Positions 44,455 to 52,032 of a stretch of DNA of 64,000 bases are shown here, in pieces. Location: NCBI RefSeq assembly GCF_025567465.1, contig NZ_JAOQKI010000014.1:11537-75536 (forward strand), written 5' to 3'. Both the position numbers and the translations under genes were made by a program. The DNA comes from Roseburia_C amylophila. GTDB taxonomy: Bacteria; Bacillota; Clostridia; Lachnospirales; Lachnospiraceae. The number at the start of each line of letters is the position of its first letter. Position 1 is the stretch's first letter. The notes beneath the pieces are model-generated. The model saw only the letters and a program-made list of their open reading frames with translations, did no database searches and was not told the DNA's origin.

Positions 44455-44610
44455 TTATATCGGTGATTCACAATCTTTTAGCCAAAATCGCAGTTCCATA
44501 ACCGTCACAGCAATTTTATACTTTACTTCGATTTCAATCTTTTCTGGTGGATTGACTAAAAGCCTGTCAATATCATTTTCCTCAACACCAGCCATTTTTG
44601 CTATGCGCCG
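44455..44610 (-). pseudogene. HTH-like fragment, repeat copy 2
   Basis: IAKMAGVEENDIDRLLVNPP followed by EKIEIEVKYKIAVTVMELRF repeats 43510-43660 almost exactly. It joins the 3' end of the next array gene in a different frame: that gene ends HSKNGWC, which is the same DNA read in another frame. This suggests a recombination junction rather than an intact gene. Confidence 0.55.
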
Positions 44611-44872
44611 TAACCGTAAGCACATGACCTCCATTAACACGAATACTTTGTCCTTCTGCAATATTAACAGAATTATTCTGTCTGCTAAGTGAAGCACCCT
44701 TCGCCAATTTTATTGGTGTTTTTAACGCTTGTGCCAGATCCTCTACCGGATTTAGTAAGTGCTGCAACATCGCCCCATTATATGCTTCCTTATCTTTAAT
44801 AACTGTATTTTTATAATTAGATGTAAGTGCTCTTGTATTGGGATTAATATAACTTGATATTGATTGCATCAT
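44582..44872 (-). CDS. Small array protein, recombined 3' end
   Basis: 96 aa from the ATG at 44872, 6 nt after GGAGG. N-terminus MMQSISSYINPNTRALTSNY, of the array type (SxxY, N-rich), with no signal peptide. The body is helical then beta (GQSIRVNGGHVLTVTA). The last residues (HSKNGWC) come from the HTH-like repeat in another frame, so the natural C-terminus was probably lost. It carries the L1 leader hairpin. Confidence 0.55.
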   Translation of the reverse strand: MMQSISSYINPNTRALTSNYKNTVIKDKEAYNGAMLQHLLNPVEDLAQALKTPIKLAKGASLSRQNNSVNIAEGQSIRVNGGHVLTVTAHSKNGWC

Positions 44873-44892
44873 CTCAACCTCCAATTATTTTC

Positions 44893-44912
44893 ATTCCTCT
44901 GTCATTCGGAAT
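44893..44912 (-). promoter_or_regulatory. Leader hairpin L1
   Basis: Minus strand ATTCC-GAATGACAGA-GGAAT within a 55-nt block (44885-44937) nearly identical to the leader at 59745-59797. It lies 20 nt before the start of 44582-44872. Confidence 0.55.
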
Positions 44913-44951
44913 CTATTCACTCTCCATAACGGTCCAAGTGATCTATTACTT

Positions 44952-45725
44952 TTATGACCATCTATACCAAGTTCCGCTATTCAAAAGCTGTGACATACTT
45001 TCTTTGTATCTTTTCACTGCTTTCTGCTGAATGGAACTAGGCACCACATAATCGTTACCAACTTCACTTATTTTCCCATTTACCAGTTCGCAATGTGTCC
45101 CGTTTATCACAAATTCTCTGCTGGTATCCACTCCCTGGGACGCAAGAAAGTCTAAAATATAATCGGTGTATGGATCTGTCATACTGGAAAAATACTGCTG
45201 GTCCGCAAAATGTATCAGGGTATTTAATCCCCCGATTATCATATTACATCTTTCATCATCTGCTTTGCTTCCGTTTCCATAGCCCTCGCCCCAGACAAAA
45301 ACTTCCTGTACCGTCATGCTGTATCCATTTCCAAGATTAAATCTGCTTCCAACCCCAATCGTGATACTGTTTGTACCGGGATCATATAGTTTGTACCCTC
45401 TGGTTTTAAATGGCTGCTGTATGGTTCCAAAGGTTTGAATCTCGGATGGGAGATATGACATACCCGTAATGGCTGTAAACGCTTTCTGCCCATTCACATA
45501 AAAGGAAGTATGGGTTGCACTGTCTATATCCGCTGTAATCTCGACTTCCTCATCATTGGCAAAAGGATTCTGTCCGGTTATCCCGGTTCCATATGCATAC
45601 AGCATTCTTGTAAACTGATATCTTGTATGTTCATCAAAATGATTCAGTGTCTCTGTATCTTCTCCCTTTACATCTCCATTGCAAAAATCAACAAATTTAT
45701 TTTTGTCTATTTTATGTTCTAGCAT
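44952..45725 (-). CDS. Soluble array protein, unknown family
   Basis: 257 aa, no signal peptide, no membrane segment. A beta-rich middle (ITADIDSATHTSFYVNG, SITIGVGSRFNLGNGYSMTV) is followed by a helical C-terminus. It lacks the short N-terminal motif of the other array proteins and has no clear RBS. A scrap of another member's 3' end (TTTGATATGAAACCGTAA, 45743-45760) lies just upstream, so its own 5' end may have been replaced. Not recognised. Confidence 0.55.
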   Translation of the reverse strand: MLEHKIDKNKFVDFCNGDVKGEDTETLNHFDEHTRYQFTRMLYAYGTGITGQNPFANDEEVEITADIDSATHTSFYVNGQKAFTAITGMSYLPSEIQTFGTIQQPFKTRGYKLYDPGTNSITIGVGSRFNLGNGYSMTVQEVFVWGEGYGNGSKADDERCNMIIGGLNTLIHFADQQYFSSMTDPYTDYILDFLASQGVDTSREFVINGTHCELVNGKISEVGNDYVVPSSIQQKAVKRYKESMSQLLNSGTWYRWS

Positions 45726-45771
45726 AAGTCATTATTTTAATTGCACACCTTACGGTTTCATATCAAAGTTC

Positions 45772-46392
45772 CTATGCCAAAGCATCAAATGCCGAAACTC
45801 CATTTTCTGTCACTCCTATAGAAGTTGAAGTACCTAGCAATTCCACCATTTTTCCTGTCAGGTCATCTACATCTTTTCCATCAATTTTCAGATTATATTG
45901 CCGTTCTTCCTGATCCTGTTTTTCGGCACGCTGTTTTTCCAGTCTTTCCTCTGTCTCTTTCTTTTCTGCTTTCCTTTTCTCGAGTCTTTCTTCAAGTTCT
46001 TTCCTTGCTTTTTCTGTTCCCGGATCAACCTCATCTGTTACCAGTACTTCTTCTGTTATGCTATCATATCCATTTATTGTATCCGTTACACTCAGTACCT
46101 TACAGCCACGAGCACTTTGAGCAGCTTTCAATTTTTCGATACTTTCCGGTATTAAAGATAGATTATACTCCAACCATTGTTTTGTCTTTTCATCTCCCAT
46201 AGCCTCTGACAAAAGAGAACTGTTTATATTTACGGAATAATCCCTGCTTCGTAAACAATCGTATTTTTGTGTTAAATAGTTCTTATATTCATGGGCATTC
46301 TTATATGTCCTGCCCGTTTTGTTTCCAGCATTTTGTGTATTGCCATAACTATTCGTATATGACGCATAAGTTCCTATTCCTGTAACTGCCAT
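45772..46392 (-). CDS. Array protein, DUF6033-like family, copy 1
   Basis: 206 aa from the ATG at 46392, with AAGGAG 9 nt upstream; the longer frame to 46491 runs through the leader element. N-terminus MAVTGIGTYASYTNSYGNTQ, C-terminus SAFDALA. A central YKNYLTQKYDCL block and an extended Glu/Lys/Arg coiled coil (about 120-165) are shared in kind with 56675-57424 and 49042-49815 (YSKYLQGKYHYM, YTEYLKAKYGNI). No signal peptide. From memory this type is filed as DUF6033, function unknown. Confidence 0.7.
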   Translation of the reverse strand: MAVTGIGTYASYTNSYGNTQNAGNKTGRTYKNAHEYKNYLTQKYDCLRSRDYSVNINSSLLSEAMGDEKTKQWLEYNLSLIPESIEKLKAAQSARGCKVLSVTDTINGYDSITEEVLVTDEVDPGTEKARKELEERLEKRKAEKKETEERLEKQRAEKQDQEERQYNLKIDGKDVDDLTGKMVELLGTSTSIGVTENGVSAFDALA

Positions 46393-46402
46393 ATTAACAT
46401 AT

Positions 46403-46470
46403 CTCCTTTCATTATTCGGAGTCCTTCCAACTATGCCACCTGTTGGATTTCTCTCAGAATCAATATAATA
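46403..46470 (-). promoter_or_regulatory. Leader element L5
   Basis: Minus strand block containing GATTCTGAGAGAAATCC, AACAGGTGG, GGAAGGACTCC and a small hairpin (CTCC-GAATAATGAAA-GGAG, 46403-46421) just upstream of the RBS of 45772-46392. A diverged copy lies at 47602-47660 and a half copy at about 57488-57523. Confidence 0.5.
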
Positions 46471-46474
46471 TTGA

Positions 46475-47512
46475 TCACACGCTAGCTTCAAATATACTTT
46501 GACTAATACCTTTCATCCACATATTCTGCGTTGCTCCATATCCTCTTTCCTGCCCTATATCATACAATCCACTGCTGTCAAAGCCTATTTTCAATACTAA
46601 ATCATTTTCTTTTTTCCAGCCATTCTTAGCATATTCCAACCATCTATTAGAATAAAGTTCATACCCTGCGCCATTTTTAGCCTTTTCCTTAAACAAGGCA
46701 AGTAAATCTGTGCCATCCTCTGCAATAAAAGTACCATTTCTATATGTCGCATTGCGTGCATCATACCCTGTTGTCTCATACACTTCATGCCATAAAGAAT
46801 ATTGGTTTGCCTTTGTCATATTTGCCTGCGAATTAACAATTTCATTATCTGCATCATGCATACAAATCCACGCATGCGTCCAAATATTTTTTGCATTATC
46901 CCCTTCATTCAGTAATGTTTCTATCTGCGATAATGTATCTCTATCTGCATTTCCCGACACCGTTAGCTGATATGTATATGGGTCAATAGAAAATACCAGA
47001 TCTGCCTGTTTTGATATTGATATCCCATTCTTTGAAAGTAGATTTGAAATTTGCTGATTTACAACACTTCTGGCATACTGTTTTTCCCTGTCAGTATTGC
47101 GTACATAACCAACACTTCTTGAACCACCTGTATATACATCCTTGTAATTCCTTAATGCATAATCATACCGGGCAAATCCAGCCGAATATTTTCCTCCTGT
47201 TTGTAACATTCTTTTCTCATTGCGGTAAGCTATGGAACGCTGATCTTCTGTCATATATGAGCAAAAATTAGGTGAGGTCACATCACAATATTTTGATTCG
47301 ATATATGCCATTGGATCAGAATGAGACAAATTTTCTTTGTACACTTTATCATAATGCTCCTGCAAAACTTTTTGTACGAAACGATCCTCCTCTGTAAGTC
47401 CATCATATTGATATCCTACAGTTGTATCAGCGCTGGAAGTATTGGGCAGGTTGTTTAAATCCCTGCCCGCTGGAATGTTATTATAATAGTCAGAATTATT
47501 TACAGTAACCAT
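46475..47512 (-). CDS. Array protein, unknown family
   Basis: 345 aa. N-terminus MVTVNNSDYYNNIPAGRDLN, of the array type; C-terminus SQSIFEASV, a variant of the shared tail. The middle contains GISISKQADLVFSIDPYTYQ, LTVSGNADRDTLSQIETLLN and an aromatic-rich C-terminal third. No signal peptide or membrane segment. A weak sigma-D-like element (TAAA-N13-ATCGATAG) lies at about 47561-47585, and leader L6 lies further upstream. The family is not recognised with confidence. Confidence 0.65.
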   Translation of the reverse strand: MVTVNNSDYYNNIPAGRDLNNLPNTSSADTTVGYQYDGLTEEDRFVQKVLQEHYDKVYKENLSHSDPMAYIESKYCDVTSPNFCSYMTEDQRSIAYRNEKRMLQTGGKYSAGFARYDYALRNYKDVYTGGSRSVGYVRNTDREKQYARSVVNQQISNLLSKNGISISKQADLVFSIDPYTYQLTVSGNADRDTLSQIETLLNEGDNAKNIWTHAWICMHDADNEIVNSQANMTKANQYSLWHEVYETTGYDARNATYRNGTFIAEDGTDLLALFKEKAKNGAGYELYSNRWLEYAKNGWKKENDLVLKIGFDSSGLYDIGQERGYGATQNMWMKGISQSIFEASV

Positions 47513-47601
47513 ACTATACCACCTACCTTATAATCTGTATCATGTGAATCATACTGAAACCCTATCGATAAACTTTTTTCATTTTATTTTCCACATTTTT
47601 T

Positions 47602-47660
47602 CTTCATTATCCGGAGTTCTTCCGACTGTGTCACCTGTTGGCTTTCTCTCAGCCTCAATA
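47602..47660 (-). promoter_or_regulatory. Leader element L6 (diverged copy of L5)
   Basis: Minus strand GAGGCTGAGAGAAAGCC, AACAGGTGAC and GGAAGAACTCCGGATAATG match L5 block by block. It lies about 90 nt upstream of 46475-47512. Confidence 0.45.
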
Positions 47661-47710
47661 TGATATGTAATCCAAGTTCTCTTTTTTTCCTATGTTCAAA
47701 TGACTAAGCA

Positions 47711-48256
47711 CTATTTATACTTACTATTTGCACTTGTCAGATCAAGATATGTATCCATACTTTTCGTCCAAAGCAACGATAAGTCAAACCTTCCCAATTT
47801 GTTTAAATCTTCTATGCTTTTTTTGAACATTGCGATAAAATCTCTTCTGTCGTTAAGTCCCATATTACCAGCTTCAAGTGGCAGAGACGTGAAACCTCCC
47901 TGCTTTTCCACTTTGTAATGTGCCTCCAATGCACGCATTTCGACTACTGTAGCATTTGATGGATTAACGTCATTTATATATATTCTTTGTTCAAACTCTT
48001 TTCCATTTTCATCCACACCTTTCGCTAACACTACAGGATTTTCATCCGTCGAATCATCCGCATATTTAAGGCAATAAGAAAGACCTGTACCATTACCTCC
48101 TGTCCACAACATATTATCTGTTGTGAATATCTGATATACCTTCGGTGTTTCTGCCGTATAAAATGTCTTTTCCCCAGATGCAGGCGTTTTCATATGATTA
48201 CCTTTTTGTTGACCGTACAGTGAAGATACGGTATTCATACCAGAACCAATGTTCAT
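47711..48256 (-). CDS. Array protein, INDV/NGTG family, copy 1
   Basis: 181 aa. N-terminus MNIGSGMNTVSSLYGQQKGN, close to that of the next gene (MRIGSGVQSASEVFGKQKNN). The body has WTGGNGTGLSYCLKYADDS, AKGVDENGKEFEQRIYINDV and EMRALEAHY. About 45% identical to 48453-48977 and more distantly related to 59144-59728 (VQINDVDPRNASYLEM). No signal peptide. Unknown function. A truncated scrap of a MGLGV-type gene and its leader lie directly upstream. Confidence 0.7.
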   Translation of the reverse strand: MNIGSGMNTVSSLYGQQKGNHMKTPASGEKTFYTAETPKVYQIFTTDNMLWTGGNGTGLSYCLKYADDSTDENPVVLAKGVDENGKEFEQRIYINDVNPSNATVVEMRALEAHYKVEKQGGFTSLPLEAGNMGLNDRRDFIAMFKKSIEDLNKLGRFDLSLLWTKSMDTYLDLTSANSKYK

Positions 48257-48313
48257 ATTTCTGTTCCTCCAATCAGCTCAAAATTTTCTCTATATGCCAG
48301 TCCAGTTTCTGCC

Positions 48314-48355
48314 TCAACTTTTTTGGATAAAAGTGTTTTCAACACCTAATCCCAT
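48314..48355 (-). pseudogene. 5' scrap of a MGLGVEN-type array gene
   Basis: An ATG at 48355 gives MGLGVENTFIQKS and stops. The first seven residues and the upstream leader equal those of 49042-49815 (MGLGVENLVNAYNQ). It is a leader plus start codon left over from a duplicated gene. Confidence 0.65.
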
Positions 48356-48367
48356 ATTAACTTTCCA

Positions 48368-48391
48368 CGGTTCTTCTGTCAGTCGGAACCG
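48368..48391 (-). promoter_or_regulatory. Leader hairpin L3
   Basis: Minus strand CGGTTCC-GACTGACAGA-AGAACCG, preceded by GGAGAGAGCAGGTG. It belongs to the MGLGVEN scrap and lies about 110 nt upstream of 47711-48256. Confidence 0.55.
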
Positions 48392-48452
48392 CACCTGCTC
48401 TCTCCTATGGAGTCCAAGCTTACTTTTTCTACTATATTCAAATAACTAAGCC

Positions 48453-48977
48453 CTATTTATGCTTACTGCTTGCATTTAGATAAGTATTCATATTTCGCAT
48501 ATAAAACATCTGCAAATCATACCTTCCTAATTTATTCATATCCTGTATAACCTTTTCAAAGCTGGATATAAGGTCGCATCTGTCATTTAATCCCATACAC
48601 CCAGTTTCTTGCGGAAAAGAACTGAGACTATTCCCCTTGTCGACGTTATAATATGCCTCCAAAGCACTCATTTCAACATAAGAAGCATTTCTCAAATTAA
48701 TATCATTAATGTTAATCTTTTCTTCAAATTCTTTTCCATTTTCGTCAACGCCTTTGGCTATCACTACAGGATTATCCTCTGTTGACTCTTCTGCGTATTT
48801 AATATAAAACGAAAGACCTGTTCCATTTCCACCTGAAAACAGCATATCATCCGTCTTTAAATACACCTTCACTGATGTCTGAGAAAATGCCTCATTTTCG
48901 GCAACATATGTTTTGCTATTATTTTTCTGCTTTCCAAATACTTCCGATGCACTTTGCACTCCCGAACCAATACGCAT
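48453..48977 (-). CDS. Array protein, INDV/NGTG family, copy 2
   Basis: 174 aa. N-terminus MRIGSGVQSASEVFGKQKNN strongly resembles FlgM-type export signals (short, polar, MRI opening). The body has FSGGNGTGLSFYIKYAEES, KGVDENGKEFEEKININDIN and EMSALEAYY. Paralogue of 47711-48256. CTAGGAGG lies 8 nt before the ATG. A -10-like ATCGATAT lies at 49004-49011, 27 nt upstream. Unknown function. Confidence 0.7.
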   Translation of the reverse strand: MRIGSGVQSASEVFGKQKNNSKTYVAENEAFSQTSVKVYLKTDDMLFSGGNGTGLSFYIKYAEESTEDNPVVIAKGVDENGKEFEEKININDINLRNASYVEMSALEAYYNVDKGNSLSSFPQETGCMGLNDRCDLISSFEKVIQDMNKLGRYDLQMFYMRNMNTYLNASSKHK

Positions 48978-49041
48978 TTAATTACCTCCTAGTATAATAT
49001 TATATATCGATTATTATAAGTTGATATAGTCAGTAAAGTCC

Positions 49042-49815
49042 TCAATTATCAATTGTACTTTTTATTATGTTTTCATTAAAAGTATTGGCAATATTTTCAT
49101 AAGCAGCTATGGCAACCGCCCTATCTACTTCCGATAATACATTAACAGCCGATATATTATCATCAAAAGCCGCATCTTTTTTACTCTTTTGCATATTAAT
49201 CTCTTCTATCTGTCTGCGCTTTTCTGCCGCCTCCTCACTACGCTCTAAATATTGTCTACGCCGTTTAGCCTTCTCTTCATCTTCAGCTTTCATTTGCGCC
49301 TCTATCTTTGCTTTTTTTTCTGGTGAAACATCTCCACAAACATAATAGTGTGCAGTTCCATCCGGGTGAATAACCATACCATAAGATTGAATCTCAAACC
49401 CCCCGACTGCCATCTGCGCCTTCACAGTTGACTGCGAAGCAAAAAAATCCTGTATCATCTTTTCGTAATAAGCTGCTTTTTTGGGATCATTTGCCATTGT
49501 TTCCAAAACATTGGGTGCAATCACAATATTATTCATCCCATATGTCCCCGTCCCCAATGAATCCATACTCTTTTGATCACTTCCAACATTTTGGATCATT
49601 ATATTCCCATATTTAGCCTTTAAATATTCAGTGTAGGTATCTACTTTTGAAACACTATTTTCATTTGGCTTCTGTACTTTCTCTGTATTATCACCCTCTT
49701 TAGCAGATAAAATCTTATTGAAATCTAAATGATTGGCTTGCCCTGTCGTCTTATTCTGTTGATACCTATAATTCTGATTATAAGCATTAACTAAATTTTC
49801 AACGCCTAATCCCAT
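49042..49815 (-). CDS. Array protein, DUF6033-like family, copy 2
   Basis: 257 aa. N-terminus MGLGVENLVNAYNQNYRYQQ. YTEYLKAKYGNIMIQNVGSD and YGMVIHPDGTAHYYVCGDVS precede a Lys/Glu/Arg coiled coil (about 165-205) and a helical tail. The order matches 45772-46392 and 56675-57424, but the C-terminus is extended and lacks the FDIKA tail. AAAGGAG lies 6 nt before the ATG, and leader hairpin L4 lies just upstream. Confidence 0.7.
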   Translation of the reverse strand: MGLGVENLVNAYNQNYRYQQNKTTGQANHLDFNKILSAKEGDNTEKVQKPNENSVSKVDTYTEYLKAKYGNIMIQNVGSDQKSMDSLGTGTYGMNNIVIAPNVLETMANDPKKAAYYEKMIQDFFASQSTVKAQMAVGGFEIQSYGMVIHPDGTAHYYVCGDVSPEKKAKIEAQMKAEDEEKAKRRRQYLERSEEAAEKRRQIEEINMQKSKKDAAFDDNISAVNVLSEVDRAVAIAAYENIANTFNENIIKSTIDN

Positions 49816-49829
49816 ATTAACTCCTTTCC

Positions 49830-49855
49830 ACGGTTCTTCTGTCAGTCAGAACCGT
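49830..49855 (-). promoter_or_regulatory. Leader hairpin L4
   Basis: Minus strand ACGGTTCT-GACTGACAGA-AGAACCGT, a perfect 8-bp stem with a 10-nt loop, preceded by GGAGAGAGCAGGT. It lies 15 nt upstream of the start of 49042-49815. Same loop as L3; stem bases differ compensatorily from L1 and L2. Confidence 0.6.
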
Positions 49856-49905
49856 ACCTGCTCTCTCCATCCGAAGCCCAAGCAGTAACCTTTAATTGAT
49901 TTATT

Positions 49906-49940
49906 GGAGTAAGATAACCCTTTTGGAGTTATCTTACTCC
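49906..49940. terminator. 13-bp hairpin after the agrD-like gene
   Basis: GGAGTAAGATAAC (49906-49918) pairs perfectly with GTTATCTTACTCC (49928-49940). The T-run (TTTTGTTTTG) follows on the plus strand, so it terminates best in that direction; on the minus strand it could still slow transcription leaving the agrD-like gene. Confidence 0.5.
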
Positions 49941-50003
49941 TTTTGTTTTGCCATTACGATAATCACAACCGCAACACTCCACAAAATATTTCATTATTCT
50001 GAC

Positions 50004-50153
50004 CTAGTTTTCCCTTTTCTTCGGTCTTTTCGGCTGATGATAAATCGCTGAACACTCTGCCGTCCTGCCAAGAACTGTTTTTTCCACTTCATTCCGGGCA
50101 ATTCTCTCCACTACCTTCAATACCTTGTTTGTAATCTTTTCTGCTTTCTTCAT
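50004..50153 (-). CDS. AgrD-like cyclic autoinducer propeptide
   Basis: 49 aa from the ATG at 50153, with AGGAGG 9 nt upstream. An amphipathic, basic N-terminal helix (MKKAEKITNKVLKVVERIAR) is followed by AECSAIYHQPKRPKKREN. A Cys three to four residues before an aromatic, then QPK-x-P and a charged tail, is the pattern of Firmicute AgrD peptides, where AgrB would form a thiolactone ring of about five residues. Its ATG overlaps the TGA of an upstream agrB-like remnant (ATGA). Confidence 0.65.
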   Translation of the reverse strand: MKKAEKITNKVLKVVERIARNEVEKTVLGRTAECSAIYHQPKRPKKREN

Positions 50154-50272
50154 CTTACCTTTACCTCCTGTTTCAATAATTTTGCTACGCACATCAGAAG
50201 CGAACACAATATGATAGCGATTGACATATAACTTACATAGAGCTGGTTCATCCCCAAGATGTATATTTTTTT
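50150..50272 (-). pseudogene. agrB-like 3' remnant
   Basis: In the frame that ends at the TGA overlapping the agrD start, 40 codons read ... NQLYVSYMSIAIILCSLLMC and then VAKLLKQEVKVR. A hydrophobic helix with a basic end fits the C-terminus of an AgrB membrane peptidase. Stops directly upstream (TGA TAA) show that the rest is lost. No intact agrB is in the window. Confidence 0.45.
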
Positions 50273-50389
50273 TTATCATATTTGTGCCTTAATCTCCACT
50301 TGTATCATTTACAATATTGCTTGTAACAAGTGTCCCTATGTGAAAGGCACACTCTACACTTTATTGTTGTTATCTTCCATTTTCCGAGC

Positions 50390-50416
50390 AATTATAACTT
50401 TTCCAATCTACGTTTA
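50390..50416 (-). pseudogene. 3' scrap related to 53778-54278
   Basis: AGATTGGAAAAGTTATAATT, reading RLEKL-stop, recurs exactly at the end of 53778-54278, and similarity continues weakly downstream. It is a leftover end of a duplicated array gene, directly after 50417-51481. Confidence 0.45.
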
Positions 50417-51481
50417 TCAAATGCTCCAAAATTTAGATGCCAGCTCCCGATTTATGATAGATGAGAGAAAATTAGGATTATTATTCTGGAACACTTTCAG
50501 ACTTTCAAAAAAAGCCGCTTTATTCTCTGTCTTTATATCTGAAAAAGTTGCATCCAGCTTCTGATCTTTTACATTTTTCTCCACATATTCCTCCGACTGC
50601 TTTTCGTAATTATCAACCATCGAAGGATTCTTTTTCACTGCCCCTTCATACCAATTTGTAAGGTATTTTAATGCATTAAGCTGTCTGTCCTCATTGCTGC
50701 TTTCTTTACTAATCTTCTGATATTCCGTGTATGCACTGCCGTCCATCGTCCTCATCATATCAAGCGCATTTGTAGTCTTTACAAGATTGCTACCATGTCC
50801 AAGATATGTACCTTTCCCTACTCCATAGTCCATATTTCCGTTATTGTCAGCTTTTCCTGCGCTCGCAAGCTTTGCGATAGACTCCATTGCTTCCAAAAAT
50901 GGTTTTCTGCTATCTTCCGGGATAAAATTCTCTGCCGCATATTCCGCTTTTTTCATACCAAGTGAAATATTTGCCTGCCGTTCTTCCTCTGTCATAGAGC
51001 CAGTATTTCCAACAAGGAAATTCTGACGGATGATATCATACACAAATCCCTGTTCCTCTTTGCTGCAGTTCTCCACCGCAGATGCAACCGCCTTGTCTGC
51101 ACCATACATTCCGGAATATGCCGGAAGTTCTAGTGAGTTATCAACCTGCGTAATTTCTTTTTGAAACGCTGCATTTCTCGCCTCCATTGATTCCCGCTGC
51201 TCCTGTGTTACATTGGCATCCACTATACCTTTCTTGTTTTCCACAAGTGCAGCCATTCCATCTCCCGAAAATTCAACAATAACCGCATCTCCATACTGCG
51301 AACCGATGTCCTTCATCGCCTGCAGGGTTTCTTCCCTTGACATCTTGTCCATAATCTTATTGCCATGTTCATCTGTAGTGTTAAATTCATACTTTACAAG
51401 GGTGTCTTTCTTATATATACCATTCCCGTATGAGGGAATATTCGTTGTTCCTCTGTAAAACTGACTGTAATCAATATTCAT
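50417..51481 (-). CDS. Array protein, long soluble member
   Basis: 354 aa from the ATG at 51481 (AGGAG 9 nt upstream; a GTG three codons earlier is less likely). N-terminus MNIDYSQFYRGTTNIPSYGN, of the array type. Mostly helical, acidic, with DAVIVEFSGDGMAALVENKK near residue 65 and FLSSIINRELASKF at the end. No signal peptide. Not recognised. It has no leader hairpin and no sigma-D-like element. Confidence 0.65.
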   Translation of the reverse strand: MNIDYSQFYRGTTNIPSYGNGIYKKDTLVKYEFNTTDEHGNKIMDKMSREETLQAMKDIGSQYGDAVIVEFSGDGMAALVENKKGIVDANVTQEQRESMEARNAAFQKEITQVDNSLELPAYSGMYGADKAVASAVENCSKEEQGFVYDIIRQNFLVGNTGSMTEEERQANISLGMKKAEYAAENFIPEDSRKPFLEAMESIAKLASAGKADNNGNMDYGVGKGTYLGHGSNLVKTTNALDMMRTMDGSAYTEYQKISKESSNEDRQLNALKYLTNWYEGAVKKNPSMVDNYEKQSEEYVEKNVKDQKLDATFSDIKTENKAAFFESLKVFQNNNPNFLSSIINRELASKFWSI

Positions 51482-51630
51482 AATATACACTCTCCTCTAC
51501 TTTATTTTTTCTTAGGTATTTGTGAAATACCAAAAGTCTCATAAATACAATATTTTTACCACATAAAACATACTATATTTTTATAGTTTCATACTTGTAT
51601 ATATATCTTATGCAAACATATAATATCTGC

Positions 51631-51996
51631 CTAAATCATCAACTTTATATACATTATTTCCGGTATATGATCTAAAGTGATCGTAATATCCTTATTATAG
51701 GTATCCTTCGCGAAACTTAATGCCCGGTACTCTGTAATATTGAATTCGTAATAGTCCACATCCTCCGTATCCGATAAACTTCCCTTTAAATATCCGTCCG
51801 GCTTATTGATAAGTGCCGTCAGATCCAGTGTTCTTCCAAACTCATCCTGATCCGTATATTTATTTGTTTTCCAGAAATAATCATTGGAAACTTTACTATT
51901 TTCTACTGCAATATTTTTATCAGTGGGTAAACCTTTTTTCTTAAAATCATATCCCACAAGCTGCGCATGCATCTCTACTGTGCGGGTTATTACCAT
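51631..51996 (-). pseudogene. Truncated PPC-domain array protein
   Basis: 121 aa with RBS AAGGAG. DLTALINKPDGYLKGSLSDT, then EDVDYYEFNI, aligns with DLDFLIKDETSSLKGNLSDK, then KDVDFYNFSI of the next gene, but the protein ends at DHIPEIMYIKLMI where its paralogue continues for nearly 400 residues. It is a 5' fragment of a second copy that may still be translated. Confidence 0.6.
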
Positions 51997-52032
51997 CTAT
52001 TCATTCTCCTTGTGTATAATTACTTTTCATAA

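Noticed and set aside
44429..44480. ACCGATAT on the minus strand with CTAAA upstream, a possible sigma-D promoter for 43778-44428.
   Set aside because: The spacing is only about 12 nt and the site lies inside the HTH-like repeat; the other copy of the repeat lacks it.
47602..47660. Leader L6 contains GGCTGAGAG and TCCGGATAATG, words reminiscent of the TPP riboswitch.
   Set aside because: The P1 helix and the ACCTGA block are missing, the order does not match, and the downstream gene has no link to thiamine.
49830..49870. Leader L4 (GGTACGGTTCTGA) looked at first like the end of a group II intron domain V.
   Set aside because: The AGC triad and the GAAA-tetraloop partner strand are absent; a simple hairpin explains it. 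The true domain V is at about 39608-39652.
50259..50564. Plus-strand open frame of 101 codons with hydrophobic start near the agrD-like gene.
   Set aside because: It is antisense to the agrB remnant and to the end of 50417-51481, and has no RBS.
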